The notes: generated by a model not told the origin, from the letters alone. A stretch of DNA of 64,000 nt from Streptomyces lacrimifluminis (GCF_014646095.1 NZ_BMMU01000010.1:193886-257885); one strand, 5' to 3'. Counted from the first letter of the stretch, positions 15,889 to 24,556 are shown. Translations and numbers: made by a program.

Positions 15889-17471
15889 GTGCGTGCGCCT
15901 TCGGCGAGCATGCGGGTGATCTCCACCCGTTTCACCTTCCACGTCGCCGTCATCGGCAGCTCCTCGAACCGCCACTGCCGGGGCTCGGCCATCGTCGGCA
16001 GATCGGCGGTCGCCTGGCGCCAGCGGTCCGGGTCCAACGGCATCTCGTCCCGTACGCAGACCACCGGCACCGGCTCACGGTCGGCGCCCGGCACGATGAC
16101 GACCTCGCGCAGCTCCTCCAGCCGGTCCATCAGCGTGTCCTCGACCTCCAGGTTGCTGTGCACGGAGTCGATCCGGTCGATCTCCCGGTCGATGAGATAC
16201 AGCGCGCCGAGCCTGCTGCGGTACCCCATGTCGCCCATCTGCCACCATCCGTCGCCGTCGAGCTGGCGCAGATACTGCTCGCGCGCGCCGAGATAGGTGA
16301 GGATGCGCCCACGCGTACGCGCTTCGATGCGACCGGGTTTGCCCGGCGCGGCCGGCCGGCCGTTGTCGTCGGTCACCCGGACCCGGGTGAAGCCGGGAAT
16401 CCCGATCCCGACCCGGCGTCCGTCCACCTTCGCGACGCCGCGCCGGGTGAACCACTGGAAGGCGACGGGCCCGGTCTCGCTCTGCCCGTACAGCTGGATC
16501 AGCCAGGCGCTACGGCGCTTCGAGGCGCCCAGCAGCCGCCGTACGGTCCGTGGGTGGATCGCGTCGAACGTCGACCCGTACGACCGTACGCGCGACAGCG
16601 GTTGACCCGGTGCGTCCGCCAACTCCTCCCACAGGACAAAGGTGTTGGGGTGGGTCTCGACGATGCCCGGGCGATGGCGGGCGAGCAGCGGGCCCACAGC
16701 GGCCGGGGCCGGGTCGGTGATCAGGAGCAGCGGGCTGCCGAAGTGCAGGAGCACGCCGAGGAGATGGTAGAAGCGCGAGTGCACGAACGACATGTGCAGC
16801 GCGGCCGTCTCCCCGCGCGTGGGCCAGCCCATCGCCTGCTGCGGTACGAGACGGTTCCACATGGTGTTCGCGCAGTGCACGGCGAGCTTGGGGATGCCGG
16901 TGGTGCCCGAACTGTGGGTGATCAGGGTGGGTTCGCGGGGGTGGAGGCGGACGGCGGCGGCGGGCTCGGCCCCCGCGTACCTGGCCAGCGGCTCGGCGCC
17001 GGGGGTGTCGGCACCGGTGTCGGCGTCCACGGAGAGGGTCCGGCGGACCAGCGGGGCAAGGTCCAACTCCGCCAGCGCACCGGTGAGTTTGGCGCTGTCG
17101 GTGAGCAGCCAGGGGCGGTGCAGACGGGCCAGCAGCTGCGCGACGACCGGTCCGGCGAGGCCCGGGGACAGCAGCACGGGGACCGCACCGATACGGGAGA
17201 CGGCACAGGTCAGCAGCACGATGTCGACGTTGTCCGTCTTGTGGACGACCACCTCCTCCGAGGGCCGCACCCCGGCCGCCCACAGCTGGGCCGACAACTC
17301 CTCGACCAGGTCGGCCAGTTGGACGTAACTGAGGTTGACGCCGAGACCGGGACTGACGTCGAGCGGCCGGTCCAGGGTGACGAAGACGGCTCCGTGGCGG
17401 TCGGCGGCCCGCCGGAAGACCGGGCCCAGATAGAAACCGCGGTCGGCGAGCAGGGGCTGCGGCTGTGGCAT
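15885..17471 (-). CDS. AMP-dependent synthetase/ligase (first operon ligase)
   Basis: A class I adenylate-forming enzyme of about 528 residues. Core motifs are THSSGTTGIPKLAVH (P-loop-like A3), YGQSETGP (A5), DGDGWWQMGDMGY (A7 aspartate), YLIDREIDRID (A8) and the C-terminal catalytic-lysine region TATWKVKRVEI. The ATG at 17471 follows AGGAAGGA. An in-frame GTG at 17534 would overlap the upstream stop by four bases but would add a Thr-rich low-complexity leader of 21 residues, so it is an alternative. It probably activates a carboxylate as acyl- or aryl-adenylate, for CoA or an amine acceptor. The substrate is unknown. Confidence 0.88.
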   Translation of the reverse strand: MPQPQPLLADRGFYLGPVFRRAADRHGAVFVTLDRPLDVSPGLGVNLSYVQLADLVEELSAQLWAAGVRPSEEVVVHKTDNVDIVLLTCAVSRIGAVPVLLSPGLAGPVVAQLLARLHRPWLLTDSAKLTGALAELDLAPLVRRTLSVDADTGADTPGAEPLARYAGAEPAAAVRLHPREPTLITHSSGTTGIPKLAVHCANTMWNRLVPQQAMGWPTRGETAALHMSFVHSRFYHLLGVLLHFGSPLLLITDPAPAAVGPLLARHRPGIVETHPNTFVLWEELADAPGQPLSRVRSYGSTFDAIHPRTVRRLLGASKRRSAWLIQLYGQSETGPVAFQWFTRRGVAKVDGRRVGIGIPGFTRVRVTDDNGRPAAPGKPGRIEARTRGRILTYLGAREQYLRQLDGDGWWQMGDMGYRSRLGALYLIDREIDRIDSVHSNLEVEDTLMDRLEELREVVIVPGADREPVPVVCVRDEMPLDPDRWRQATADLPTMAEPRQWRFEELPMTATWKVKRVEITRMLAEGART

Positions 17472-17530
17472 GCGCCCGGTCCTTCCTGTCGTACGGCGGG
17501 TGGTCGTGGAGGGTGTGGTGGTCGCCGGGG

Positions 17531-19126
17531 TCACCAGGCGCCCCGGCGGACCAGATGGCGGCGGAGTTTCCCGGTCGGGGTGCGGGGCAGCGACGGGACG
17601 AAGCTGACGCTCCGGGGGACCTTGAAGGCGGCGAGCCGGGCGTGGGCCAGCCCGATGAGCTCGGTCTCCAGACCCGCCCGGACCGGCCCGACGGGGACGA
17701 CGAAGGCACGCAGTCTGCTGAAGCCCCGCTCGTCGGTGAGAGCGGCCACGGCGACCTCCTTCACCGCCGGGTGGGTGTGCAGTACGGCCTCCACCTCCAG
17801 CGGCGAGACCGTGATGCCGCCGACCATCTCCAGGTCGTCGGCGCGGCCCAGATGCCGGTAGGTGCCGTCCGGTTCACGCACCGCCCGGTCCCGGGTGGCC
17901 AGCCAGCCGCCGACCAGTGAACGGGCGGTCTCCTCGGGCCGGTTGAGATAGCCGCTCGTCACCGTGGGCCCACGCACCCAGAGTTCGCCCTCGGTGCCCT
18001 CGTCGGCGTCGGGTAACCGGAGCCCGGCGCGGTCGCGCAGCTCGACCTCGAAACCGGGGACGGGGTGGCCGACCGTACCGGGGTGGTTGTGGTCGAGGCT
18101 GTTGGCGCAGAAGGCGTGCCCGGCCTCCGTGGACCCGATCTGCTCCAGCACCGGCGCGCCGAGCAACTCGCCGACCTGCTGTCCGAGCCCGTCCGGCAGC
18201 CCCTCGCCGGCCGATACGGCGGCCCGGACGGAGGCGAAACAGGCCTGGTGTCCGTTGCCCCGGTCGGCGACCAGGGCCGCGTAGGCGGACGGCACGGAGT
18301 AGAGCAGCGTCACCCGGTGGCGGGCCACGAGTTCGTCGACGGCGGCCGGGGTCGGGCGCCGGTCCACCAGGACGGCCGACGAGCCGGAGAAGAGCGGGAA
18401 GACGAAGGCGTTGCCGAAGCCGTAGGCGAAGTAGAGCTTCGAGACGGAGAGGGTGACGTCGTCCTCGGTGATCCGCAGCAGACGGCGTCCGATGAGGTCG
18501 TGGTAGGTCTTCGGGTCGCCGTGACAGTGCACAACTCCCTTGGGGCGTCCGGTGGTTCCCGACGTGTACTGCACGTACAACGGCGTGTGCGCGTCCACCG
18601 GGTGTGCGGTGGTGGTGGGTTCGGCGGTGGGGGCGAGGGCGGCGAGCTGGTCGGCGCCCAGGAGGGGCCGCCCGGCGAAACGCCCTTCGTCGCCCTCGCT
18701 CTCTTCCGTCCAGGGTCCGGTCACGCACAGCACGGCCTCGGCGTCCTCGGCCATGAACGCGTGGTCGGCGGGCGGGAGTTCGGGGTTGACCAGGACGGCT
18801 ACGGCACCGAGCCGGGCGGCGGCGAGGAAGGCGGTGACCCAGGTGATGCCGTCGGGCAGCGCGAGGAGCACCCGGTCGCCGGGCCCCACCCCGTGCCGGG
18901 CGAGCACCGTCGCGGTACGGGCGGCCAGCTCGTGCACCTCGCCGTGCGTCCAGGAGCGGTGCCCCTGGTGGCTCTGGTGGAAGGCGGCCCGGTCGCTCCA
19001 GCCGCGCCGTTCGGCGAGGGCGGCGAGATGGGCGGCGAGATTGCCGGGGGCACCGGCATCGGCGGGGAATTGCGCGGCTGCGGCTGCGGGCGCCGGGGGA
19101 GCGGTGGTGGACGGGTGGGTCGTCAT
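17531..19126 (-). CDS. Benzoate-CoA-ligase-like AMP-dependent ligase (second operon ligase)
   Basis: A 531-residue adenylate-forming enzyme. Visible motifs are VQYTSGTTGRPKGVVHCHGD (A3), IGSTEAGHAF (A5), LATRDRAVREPDGTYRHLGR (A7), DDLEMVGGITVSPLEVE (A8) and TPTGKLRRH with the catalytic lysine. The segment KLYFAYGFGNAFVFPLFSGS is characteristic of the benzoate/4-hydroxybenzoate-CoA ligase group. The ATG at 19126 overlaps the PabAB stop by four bases, so it is translationally coupled to pABA synthesis. I infer that pABA or a close derivative is its aryl acid, to be tested. Residues 1-25 are Ala/Pro-rich. Confidence 0.88.
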   Translation of the reverse strand: MTTHPSTTAPPAPAAAAAQFPADAGAPGNLAAHLAALAERRGWSDRAAFHQSHQGHRSWTHGEVHELAARTATVLARHGVGPGDRVLLALPDGITWVTAFLAAARLGAVAVLVNPELPPADHAFMAEDAEAVLCVTGPWTEESEGDEGRFAGRPLLGADQLAALAPTAEPTTTAHPVDAHTPLYVQYTSGTTGRPKGVVHCHGDPKTYHDLIGRRLLRITEDDVTLSVSKLYFAYGFGNAFVFPLFSGSSAVLVDRRPTPAAVDELVARHRVTLLYSVPSAYAALVADRGNGHQACFASVRAAVSAGEGLPDGLGQQVGELLGAPVLEQIGSTEAGHAFCANSLDHNHPGTVGHPVPGFEVELRDRAGLRLPDADEGTEGELWVRGPTVTSGYLNRPEETARSLVGGWLATRDRAVREPDGTYRHLGRADDLEMVGGITVSPLEVEAVLHTHPAVKEVAVAALTDERGFSRLRAFVVPVGPVRAGLETELIGLAHARLAAFKVPRSVSFVPSLPRTPTGKLRRHLVRRGAW

Positions 19127-21423
19127 CGGGCGGCCTCCTCGGCGGCGGCCGACAGGGACGAGGACCGCGGATACTCCCGGTACTCCCGGTCGCCCTCGTA
19201 ATGCTCCTCGTACTGGGCCTCGGACTGCTCCTGGTACTCCTGGTAGGCCCGCATCTGCGCGGACGTCTTCAGGAGCATCTCGTCGTACTCCGCGACCGGG
19301 TCCGAGCCGAGGATGATCGCGCCGCCCGCGCCCAGCTGCATCTCGCCGTCGGCGATCACGGCGGTCCGGATGACGATGCTGAGGTCCGCACCGCCGCCGC
19401 ACCCCAGATAGCCGAGGGCGCCGGAGTACACGCCACGGGCTTCGGTCTCCAGCTCGTCGATGATCTCCATCGTGCGGAGCTTGGGCGCGCCGGTCATCGA
19501 GCCGCCGGGGAAGCAGGCGCGGACCGCGTCCACCGAGTCGGTGCCCTCGCGCAGCTGTCCCTCGACGTAGGAGACGAGCTGGTGCACGGTGGCGTACGTC
19601 TCGGCGACCATGAGCCGGGAGACGCGTACCGTCCCGGTGCGGCAGACCTGGCCCAGGTCGTTGCGGAGCAGGTCGACGATCATCAGGTTCTCGGCGCGCG
19701 TCTTGTCGTCCGCGGCCAGTGAGTCCCGGAGCCGGTCGTCCTCCTCCGGGTCGTTGCCCCGCGGGGCGGTGCCCTTGATGGGCCTGGCCTCGGCCATGCC
19801 GTCGCGGGTGATCCGCAGGAACCGCTCGGGGGAGGAGCCGGCCACCTCCAGGTCCCCGAACCGCAGGAACGCCGCGTACGGCGCCGGGTTGACGCGACGC
19901 AGGACCCGGTAGTAGTCGTACGCGTCGGTCGGGGCGGGCATCCGGGCCGCGTTGGTCAGGCAGACCTCGTAGCTCGTGCCGGCCGTCAACTCCCGTCGGC
20001 AGGCCGCGATGTCGGCGAGATAGGTGGCCCGGTCGCGCACCAGCCACGGTTCCGCCGAGGCGGGGTCAGGCTCGGCTGCCGGCACGGGCAGCGGCGGCTG
20101 TTCCCCGGACACGAAGGAGAGTTGGGCCAGCGCGCTGTCGAGCCAGTCGGCGGCCTCCAGCGTGGCCTGCGGAGTGTCCTCGGCGACGCAGACGGCGTAC
20201 GTGCAGCCGTCCTGGTGGTCCACCGCGATCAGCCGGTCGGCGAACAGCCAGCAGGCGTCGGGGGTCTGGGCCTGGTGGACGTTGGAGGGAGCGGAGGGAG
20301 TGGAAGGAGCGGGGCCGCCGGTGTTCCGGGACGAGGGGCCGCAGTCGGCCTTCGTCTCGTACCCGAAGTAGCCGACGTATCCGCCGGTGAAGTCGAAGGG
20401 CAGTCCGGTGGCGTCGACATGACGGTACGTCAACTGCCGTTTCAGGTAGTCGAAGACGCTCGCCCTGACCTTGCGCGTCGGCCGCCCGGCCCGCTCGATC
20501 TCACAGACGCCGCTCGTGACGTCGTAGCGCACGAACTCGGCGAGCGGACCGGAACCGTCCCCGAGGAACGAGAACCTCGACCGCCCCTTCTCGACCTGGG
20601 AACTGTCCAGCCAGAACGCGCGCGGCGAGCCGGCGTACATCCGGCCGAAGGCGGCCTCCGTGTCCACGGCGGTGGCGATCCGGCGGGTGTGCAGACGGTG
20701 GGTGGGGCGCTGCTGAGGCGGGCGGCGCTGCGCGGGGATGCGGGCGGTGCGGGGGACGAGCGTGGGGGAGGGGAGCTCGGGCATCGCCGCCGCGGTGCGG
20801 GTGACGGCGGTGTTCTTCGTCCGGAGCTTGCGGGCGCGTTCCGCCGTGAGGTTGCGGAAGTTCATGAGCATGCGGCGCCCGTACTCGGTGAGGACCGACT
20901 CCGGGTGGAACTGCACTCCCCACAGGGGGCGCGTGCGGTGCCGCAGCCCCATCAGGACGCCGTCCTCGGCCCAGGCGGTGGCCTCAAGGGTGTCGGGCAG
21001 CGGCTCGCGCACGGAGAGGGAGTGGTAGCGCACGGCGGTGAAGTTCTGCGGCAGCCCCTTGAAGAGGTCCCGCTCGTCGTGCCGGATCGTGGAGAGATGC
21101 CCGTGACGCGGCTCCGGGGCGGGCGCGATCCGACCGCTCTCGCCGAGCGCGATGCCCTGGTGACCGAGGCAGACGCCGAGTACGGGTATCCGCGACTCGG
21201 CGAGTACACGTGCGCTGATCCCGAAGTCGCGGGCGGCGGCGGGGTGCCCGGGCCCGGGGGAGACGACCACGTTCTCGAACTTGTCGAATTCCAGCAGACT
21301 GTCGACTCTGCTGGTCAGCGCGTCGTTGCGGATAACCGTCGGCTCCTCGCCGTTGACCTCCGCGATCAGCTGGAACAAGTTGTACGTGTACGAGTCATAA
21401 TTGTCGATGAGCAGGGTCTTCAC
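19123..21423 (-). CDS. pabAB: Fused 4-amino-4-deoxychorismate synthase (PabA-PabB)
   Basis: A 766-residue fusion. Residues 1-190 are the glutamine amidotransferase (PabA): LLIDNYDSYTYNLFQLI, GVCLGHQGIALGESG with the catalytic cysteine, and VQFHPESVLTEYG with the His/Glu. Residues about 280-740 are the chorismate aminase (PabB): GSSPERFLRITRDGMAEARP followed by IKGTAPRG, the lysine typical of ADC rather than anthranilate synthases, and MTGAPKLRTMEIIDELE. The GTG at 21423 lies 6 bases after GGAGGT. Single-chain PabAB enzymes in Streptomyces are known from secondary metabolism (candicidin, chloramphenicol type pathways), though a housekeeping folate role cannot be excluded. It heads the coupled part of the operon. 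Confidence 0.95.
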   Translation of the reverse strand: MKTLLIDNYDSYTYNLFQLIAEVNGEEPTVIRNDALTSRVDSLLEFDKFENVVVSPGPGHPAAARDFGISARVLAESRIPVLGVCLGHQGIALGESGRIAPAPEPRHGHLSTIRHDERDLFKGLPQNFTAVRYHSLSVREPLPDTLEATAWAEDGVLMGLRHRTRPLWGVQFHPESVLTEYGRRMLMNFRNLTAERARKLRTKNTAVTRTAAAMPELPSPTLVPRTARIPAQRRPPQQRPTHRLHTRRIATAVDTEAAFGRMYAGSPRAFWLDSSQVEKGRSRFSFLGDGSGPLAEFVRYDVTSGVCEIERAGRPTRKVRASVFDYLKRQLTYRHVDATGLPFDFTGGYVGYFGYETKADCGPSSRNTGGPAPSTPSAPSNVHQAQTPDACWLFADRLIAVDHQDGCTYAVCVAEDTPQATLEAADWLDSALAQLSFVSGEQPPLPVPAAEPDPASAEPWLVRDRATYLADIAACRRELTAGTSYEVCLTNAARMPAPTDAYDYYRVLRRVNPAPYAAFLRFGDLEVAGSSPERFLRITRDGMAEARPIKGTAPRGNDPEEDDRLRDSLAADDKTRAENLMIVDLLRNDLGQVCRTGTVRVSRLMVAETYATVHQLVSYVEGQLREGTDSVDAVRACFPGGSMTGAPKLRTMEIIDELETEARGVYSGALGYLGCGGGADLSIVIRTAVIADGEMQLGAGGAIILGSDPVAEYDEMLLKTSAQMRAYQEYQEQSEAQYEEHYEGDREYREYPRSSSLSAAAEEAAR

Positions 21424-21457
21424 CCGCCCACCTCCCTTGCGTCGTTCATGCCGCCGT

Positions 21458-22093
21458 TCATGCGGTCCGCCTTTTGTGCCGTCCACGAAGTGCCTGGAGC
21501 GGCGGGTAGAGCCATTTCTTGAAGAAACGCTGAAGGCGCGGCATGAGAATCCAGGTGACGAGTGCCGTCACGGCCAGACACAGCAGTAGAGTGCGAATGA
21601 GTGCATTGACGCCACCGAGAAAGGGAAGAACGGTCAGATTGAATACGAGCACGGGTGGAAAAACCGCGCTCATATTAACGAACCAAAGCTTCCATTTGTC
21701 CGGCGGGCGCGGTGGGGAGGGCGGTGCCGGGGTGGTGGCCGGTAAGTCCGTCTGGGAGTCGAACCACACTTTGGAGCCTCGGACGGTACGGCGCCCGGTC
21801 TCCCGGGCGAGCCCTTCCGCCCGGCCCGCCCACTGTGCCCAGTTTGGGGAGTTCTCCCAGGCCAGGGCAGTGTTCTCGCTGTCGAAGCGGTAGACCACAT
21901 GCCACTCCGCCTCTCCGTCGACAAGCACGCCTCCCCCCAGGAAACCCGGCTCACGCGCCCTCGCGCGCAGCACGGCCCAGCCCCAGGAGTGGAACTCGGT
22001 CTCGCGGCCCGGGATCACTTGATACGCCACCGTGACGGTGACGGGATTCCTGGTCACCCTGTCGTATACGCAGCGAGAACCGATCACGCTCAA
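21458..22093 (-). CDS. ABM-fold (antibiotic biosynthesis monooxygenase) protein with membrane tail
   Basis: A 211-residue protein. Residues about 15-115 match the dimeric alpha/beta-barrel ABM fold (VTVTVAYQVIPGRETEFHSW, WHVVYRFDSENTALAWENSP). Two hydrophobic helices follow (about 137-160 and 165-188), then a basic tail. Such tails are common in actinobacterial ABM proteins of unknown substrate. The start is uncertain: the TTG at 22093 and the GTG at 22087 both lie over 20 bases from GGAGGAGG, but an 8-bp hairpin (22092-22110) sits between and could bring the site close. It is the first gene of the pABA operon, 34 bases before pabAB. Confidence 0.8.
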   Translation of the reverse strand: MSVIGSRCVYDRVTRNPVTVTVAYQVIPGRETEFHSWGWAVLRARAREPGFLGGGVLVDGEAEWHVVYRFDSENTALAWENSPNWAQWAGRAEGLARETGRRTVRGSKVWFDSQTDLPATTPAPPSPPRPPDKWKLWFVNMSAVFPPVLVFNLTVLPFLGGVNALIRTLLLCLAVTALVTWILMPRLQRFFKKWLYPPLQALRGRHKRRTA

Positions 22094-22293
22094 ATCTTCA
22101 ACGAAGATTTTCGAAACCTCCTCCAGGATGTCCGGAAGGTTACTTTTTATCGGTTTTTAGGGCGGCTTGCCGTGCTCTTTCGATCAATAATCGGGGTAAC
22201 TTTTATGGAATTCGGGAAAGGGCTTGCCCGGGGGAGCGGGAAAGCTGCACGATCGCCATTCGATCGTCATTCGGCTGACGCGAGGGAGATTTC
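22088..22293. promoter_or_regulatory. A/T-rich divergent promoter region of the pABA locus
   Basis: About 200 bases between the divergent ABM and DUF3050 genes. The stretch 22138-22210 is distinctly A/T-rich for this genome and holds two similar segments in the same direction, GGTTACTTTTTATCGG (22138-22153) and GGGGTAACTTTTATGG (22193-22208), 55 bases apart. These could be binding sites of a pathway regulator. AAATCTTC (22092-22099) and GAAGATTT (22103-22110) form a hairpin in the ABM leader. Confidence 0.55.
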
Positions 22294-23073
22294 ATGTCCA
22301 GGTACGACTGGGATGTGACCCACGAAGGGATCGAGCGGGCCCGGTCCGTGATCGACCCGGTGCGAAAAGAAGTGACCGCCCACCCGATTTACCAGCGGAT
22401 AAACACTCGGGAACACCTGGCGACGTTCATGGAACACCATGTGTTCGCGGTATGGGACTTCATGTCCCTGCTCAAGTCGCTGCAGCGGGAGCTGACCTGT
22501 GTCGACGTCCCCTGGGTGCCGCGCGGGTCGGCGGTGAGCCGGCGCCTCATCAACGACATCGTGCTCGTGGAGGAGAGCGACGAGCTGAACGGCGGCTTCA
22601 CCAGCCACTTCGAGCTGTACCGGGCCGGTATGGCCGAGGCGGCGGCGGACACCTCCCGCATCGACACCCTCGTCGCCCTGGTGGGGGAGGGGCACGATCT
22701 CGGCTCGGCGCTCCGTGTCGCCCAAGTCCCCGGCCCCGCAGCCGAGTTCGTCCGCACCACGTTCGAGATCGTCAACGGCCGGCCACTGCACTGCCGGGCC
22801 GCGGCCTTCGCCTTCTCCCGCGAGGATCTCATCCCGGACATGTTCGACCAGGTCATCAAGGAGGAGGGCACCGACCGCTTCCCCCTGTTCCGCGACTACC
22901 TGTCCCGCCACATCGAGGTCGACGGCGAGGAGCACACCCCCATGGCGATGCAGATGGTCGCCGACCTGTGCGGTACGAGTGACGAGCACTGGGCGGAGGC
23001 GGCGGAGACGGCGACGGACGCGCTGGAGGCGAGGGTGCGGTTGTGGGACGGGGTGGTGGAGGGGATGGCGTGA
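22294..23073 (+). CDS. DUF3050 protein, heme-oxygenase-like diiron oxygenase candidate
   Basis: A 259-residue all-helical protein with the ATG at 22294 after GAGGGAG. I place it in DUF3050, which belongs to the heme-oxygenase-like fold. Possible metal ligands occur in the order expected for heme-oxygenase-like diiron oxidases (HDOs): Glu/His in ATFMEHHVFAVWDFM near residue 45, VEESDELNGGF and SHFELYR near residue 100, then FSREDLIPDMF and LSRHIEVDGEEHTP near residue 205 with His/Asp/His. Known HDOs (UndA, BesC, SznF, and CADD of Chlamydia pABA synthesis) do difficult oxidations. It is divergent from the pABA operon and shares its promoter region, so it may act on a pABA-derived intermediate. 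The reaction is unknown. Confidence 0.8.
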   Translation: MSRYDWDVTHEGIERARSVIDPVRKEVTAHPIYQRINTREHLATFMEHHVFAVWDFMSLLKSLQRELTCVDVPWVPRGSAVSRRLINDIVLVEESDELNGGFTSHFELYRAGMAEAAADTSRIDTLVALVGEGHDLGSALRVAQVPGPAAEFVRTTFEIVNGRPLHCRAAAFAFSREDLIPDMFDQVIKEEGTDRFPLFRDYLSRHIEVDGEEHTPMAMQMVADLCGTSDEHWAEAAETATDALEARVRLWDGVVEGMA

Positions 23074-23078
23074 CCGTC

Positions 23079-23140
23079 TTCAGCCCGTCCGGGGGTCCCC
23101 CTCTGGGGGTGTTTGAGGACGAGCGCGTTCAGCGCGACAG
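23079..23140 (+). repeat. Dispersed intergenic repeat, family A, copy 1
   Basis: Matches the framework CAGCCCGTCC...TTTGAGGACGAG...GTTCAG also seen at 30501-30560 and 30617-30663. It lies directly after the DUF3050 stop. Confidence 0.7.
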
Positions 23141-23147
23141 GGGGGTT

Positions 23148-23164
23148 CGGGGGCGCGGCCCCCG
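23148..23164. terminator. Hairpin between convergent genes
   Basis: CGGGGGC (23148-23154) and GCCCCCG (23158-23164) pair around a 3-base loop, between the DUF3050 gene and the convergent transporter gene. Confidence 0.5.
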
Positions 23165-23199
23165 AGGACGGGACGGGTAGGGGCAACGGGGGGTGGGGC

Positions 23200-24054
23200 C
23201 TAATCCGGTGCCTCACCGAACCGGGCCAACGCCAGCGCCCCCACCACGGCGACCCCGAACCCCGCCACCGCCAGCCACCCCAACCCCTCCCGGGTACGGT
23301 CCCCGAGACACACCACCCCGATCACCGCCGGCCCGAGCGTCTCCCCGATCACCATCCCCGCCGTCGGCACGGTCACAGCCCCCCGCTGCAACGCCGACGT
23401 CAGCGCCAGAAACGCCGCCCCGCCTCCCACCACCAGCGCGTACACCGCCACGTTCGTCACCAGCGCCCCCACCGACACCTCGTCGACGAGCCGCACCGAC
23501 ACCTCGACCACCCCGAACCCGAACCCGGCACCCAACCCGAGCACCAGCCCCCGTACCCGCTCCGGCAGCCGCCCGCCCAGCAACCCCAGCACCAGCACAC
23601 CCAGCGCGGTCGCGAGCATCGCGTACCTCAGCGCGTCCGGCCCCGCCCGCTCCCCCTCCGTGCCCGACGCCAGCCCCAGCATCCCCAGCCCGGCGCACAC
23701 CACCCCCACCGAGGCCCACTCCACCCCGCTCAGCCGCACCCGCAGCAGCCGGGCGGCGACCACCGCGGTGACCGCGAGACTCGCCGCCAACGCCGCGCCG
23801 ACGGCGTAGATCGGAAGGGACCGCAACGCGGCGATCTGGAGGAGGAAGCCGAGCCCGTCCAGGGCCAGCCCGGCGATGTACCGCCACTGTCGCAACGCCC
23901 GCAACAACAACGCCGCGTCGCCGCCCGGACCGCCACCGGAACCGCTGCCCGGACCGGCGGCATCGGCCGCCGCCCGTGCGGCCATGGCCTGCAACACCGT
24001 CGCCGTACCGAAGCAGACCGCCGCGCCGAGCGCGCACACCATTCCAAAGAGCAC
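23200..24054 (-). CDS. DMT/EamA-like multi-pass membrane protein
   Basis: A 284-residue protein with about nine or ten hydrophobic segments spread over the whole length, starting MLFGMVCALGAAVCFGTATV, with a Gly-rich cytoplasmic loop near residue 40 (GPGSGSGGGPGGDAALLLRA). The two-fold layout with a late conserved VPTAGMVIGETLGPAVIGVV resembles drug/metabolite (DMT) or NIPA-like transporters. No substrate can be read from the sequence. It is convergent with the DUF3050 gene. Confidence 0.75.
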   Translation of the reverse strand: MLFGMVCALGAAVCFGTATVLQAMAARAAADAAGPGSGSGGGPGGDAALLLRALRQWRYIAGLALDGLGFLLQIAALRSLPIYAVGAALAASLAVTAVVAARLLRVRLSGVEWASVGVVCAGLGMLGLASGTEGERAGPDALRYAMLATALGVLVLGLLGGRLPERVRGLVLGLGAGFGFGVVEVSVRLVDEVSVGALVTNVAVYALVVGGGAAFLALTSALQRGAVTVPTAGMVIGETLGPAVIGVVCLGDRTREGLGWLAVAGFGVAVVGALALARFGEAPD

Positions 24055-24179
24055 AAAGCGACTCTAGGCGGGCAGAAGTCGGGTGGGAGGAACAGGGGGC
24101 CAGCCGAGCACAGTCCTTGGACGATCTTTAAGCTGAGGGGAACTTCAAACCGGTCCAAACACCAACGGGGAGCACGAAC

Positions 24180-24548
24180 ATGGCTGACGCACGCAGACAA
24201 CCGGGCAGAAAACTCCGCTCGGGCACCGTCGTGCTCGGCGGCATGGGCCTCCTCGCCGCCGCTCTCACCGCCTGCTCCTCCGACGACCCCGACAAGCGCT
24301 GCGTCGACCGCGACAGCTACAAGACCGGCAAGGGCTACAAGGTCGTCGCCGAGAAGAACTGCAAGACCAGCACGACCGTCAACGGCGCCCACTACTACGG
24401 CGGCAAGAAGAAGTCCGGCTGGGTGAAGGGCGGCTCCTTCACCAAGTCCGGCAAGGGCAGCGGCAGTTCGAGCAGCGACGACGGCAGCAGCCACACCGGC
24501 GTCTCCCGAGGCGGCTTCGGCGGCGGCGACAGCGGCTCGGGCGGCTGA
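24180..24548 (+). CDS. Small lipoprotein, Gly/Ser-rich
   Basis: A 122-residue secreted lipoprotein: basic N-terminus, hydrophobic h-region (TVVLGGMGLLAAALTACSSD) and the lipobox LTAC with the lipidated cysteine at about residue 32. The mature part has two further cysteines (KRCVDRDSY, AEKNCKTSTT), then a Tyr/Gly/Lys- and Ser-rich tail ending GGGDSGSGG. It is 8 bases before the GSP-synthase-like gene, and I recall this lipoprotein/ATP-grasp pairing as conserved in Streptomyces. Function unknown. Confidence 0.8.
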   Translation: MADARRQPGRKLRSGTVVLGGMGLLAAALTACSSDDPDKRCVDRDSYKTGKGYKVVAEKNCKTSTTVNGAHYYGGKKKSGWVKGGSFTKSGKGSGSSSSDDGSSHTGVSRGGFGGGDSGSGG

Positions 24549-24556
24549 GCCCCGCC

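Noticed and set aside
22100..22160. In-frame extension of the ABM gene upstream of the TTG (reading ...DILEEVSKIFVEDLS)
   Set aside because: Protein-like to the eye, but it has no ATG, GTG or TTG before a stop; only an ATC sits at good distance from GGAGGAGG, and non-canonical starts need direct evidence.
13803..23073. Assigning the pABA operon to a known antibiotic cluster
   Set aside because: PabAB and PabC occur in candicidin and chloramphenicol type pathways, but no PKS, NRPS or the other genes of those pathways are in the window.
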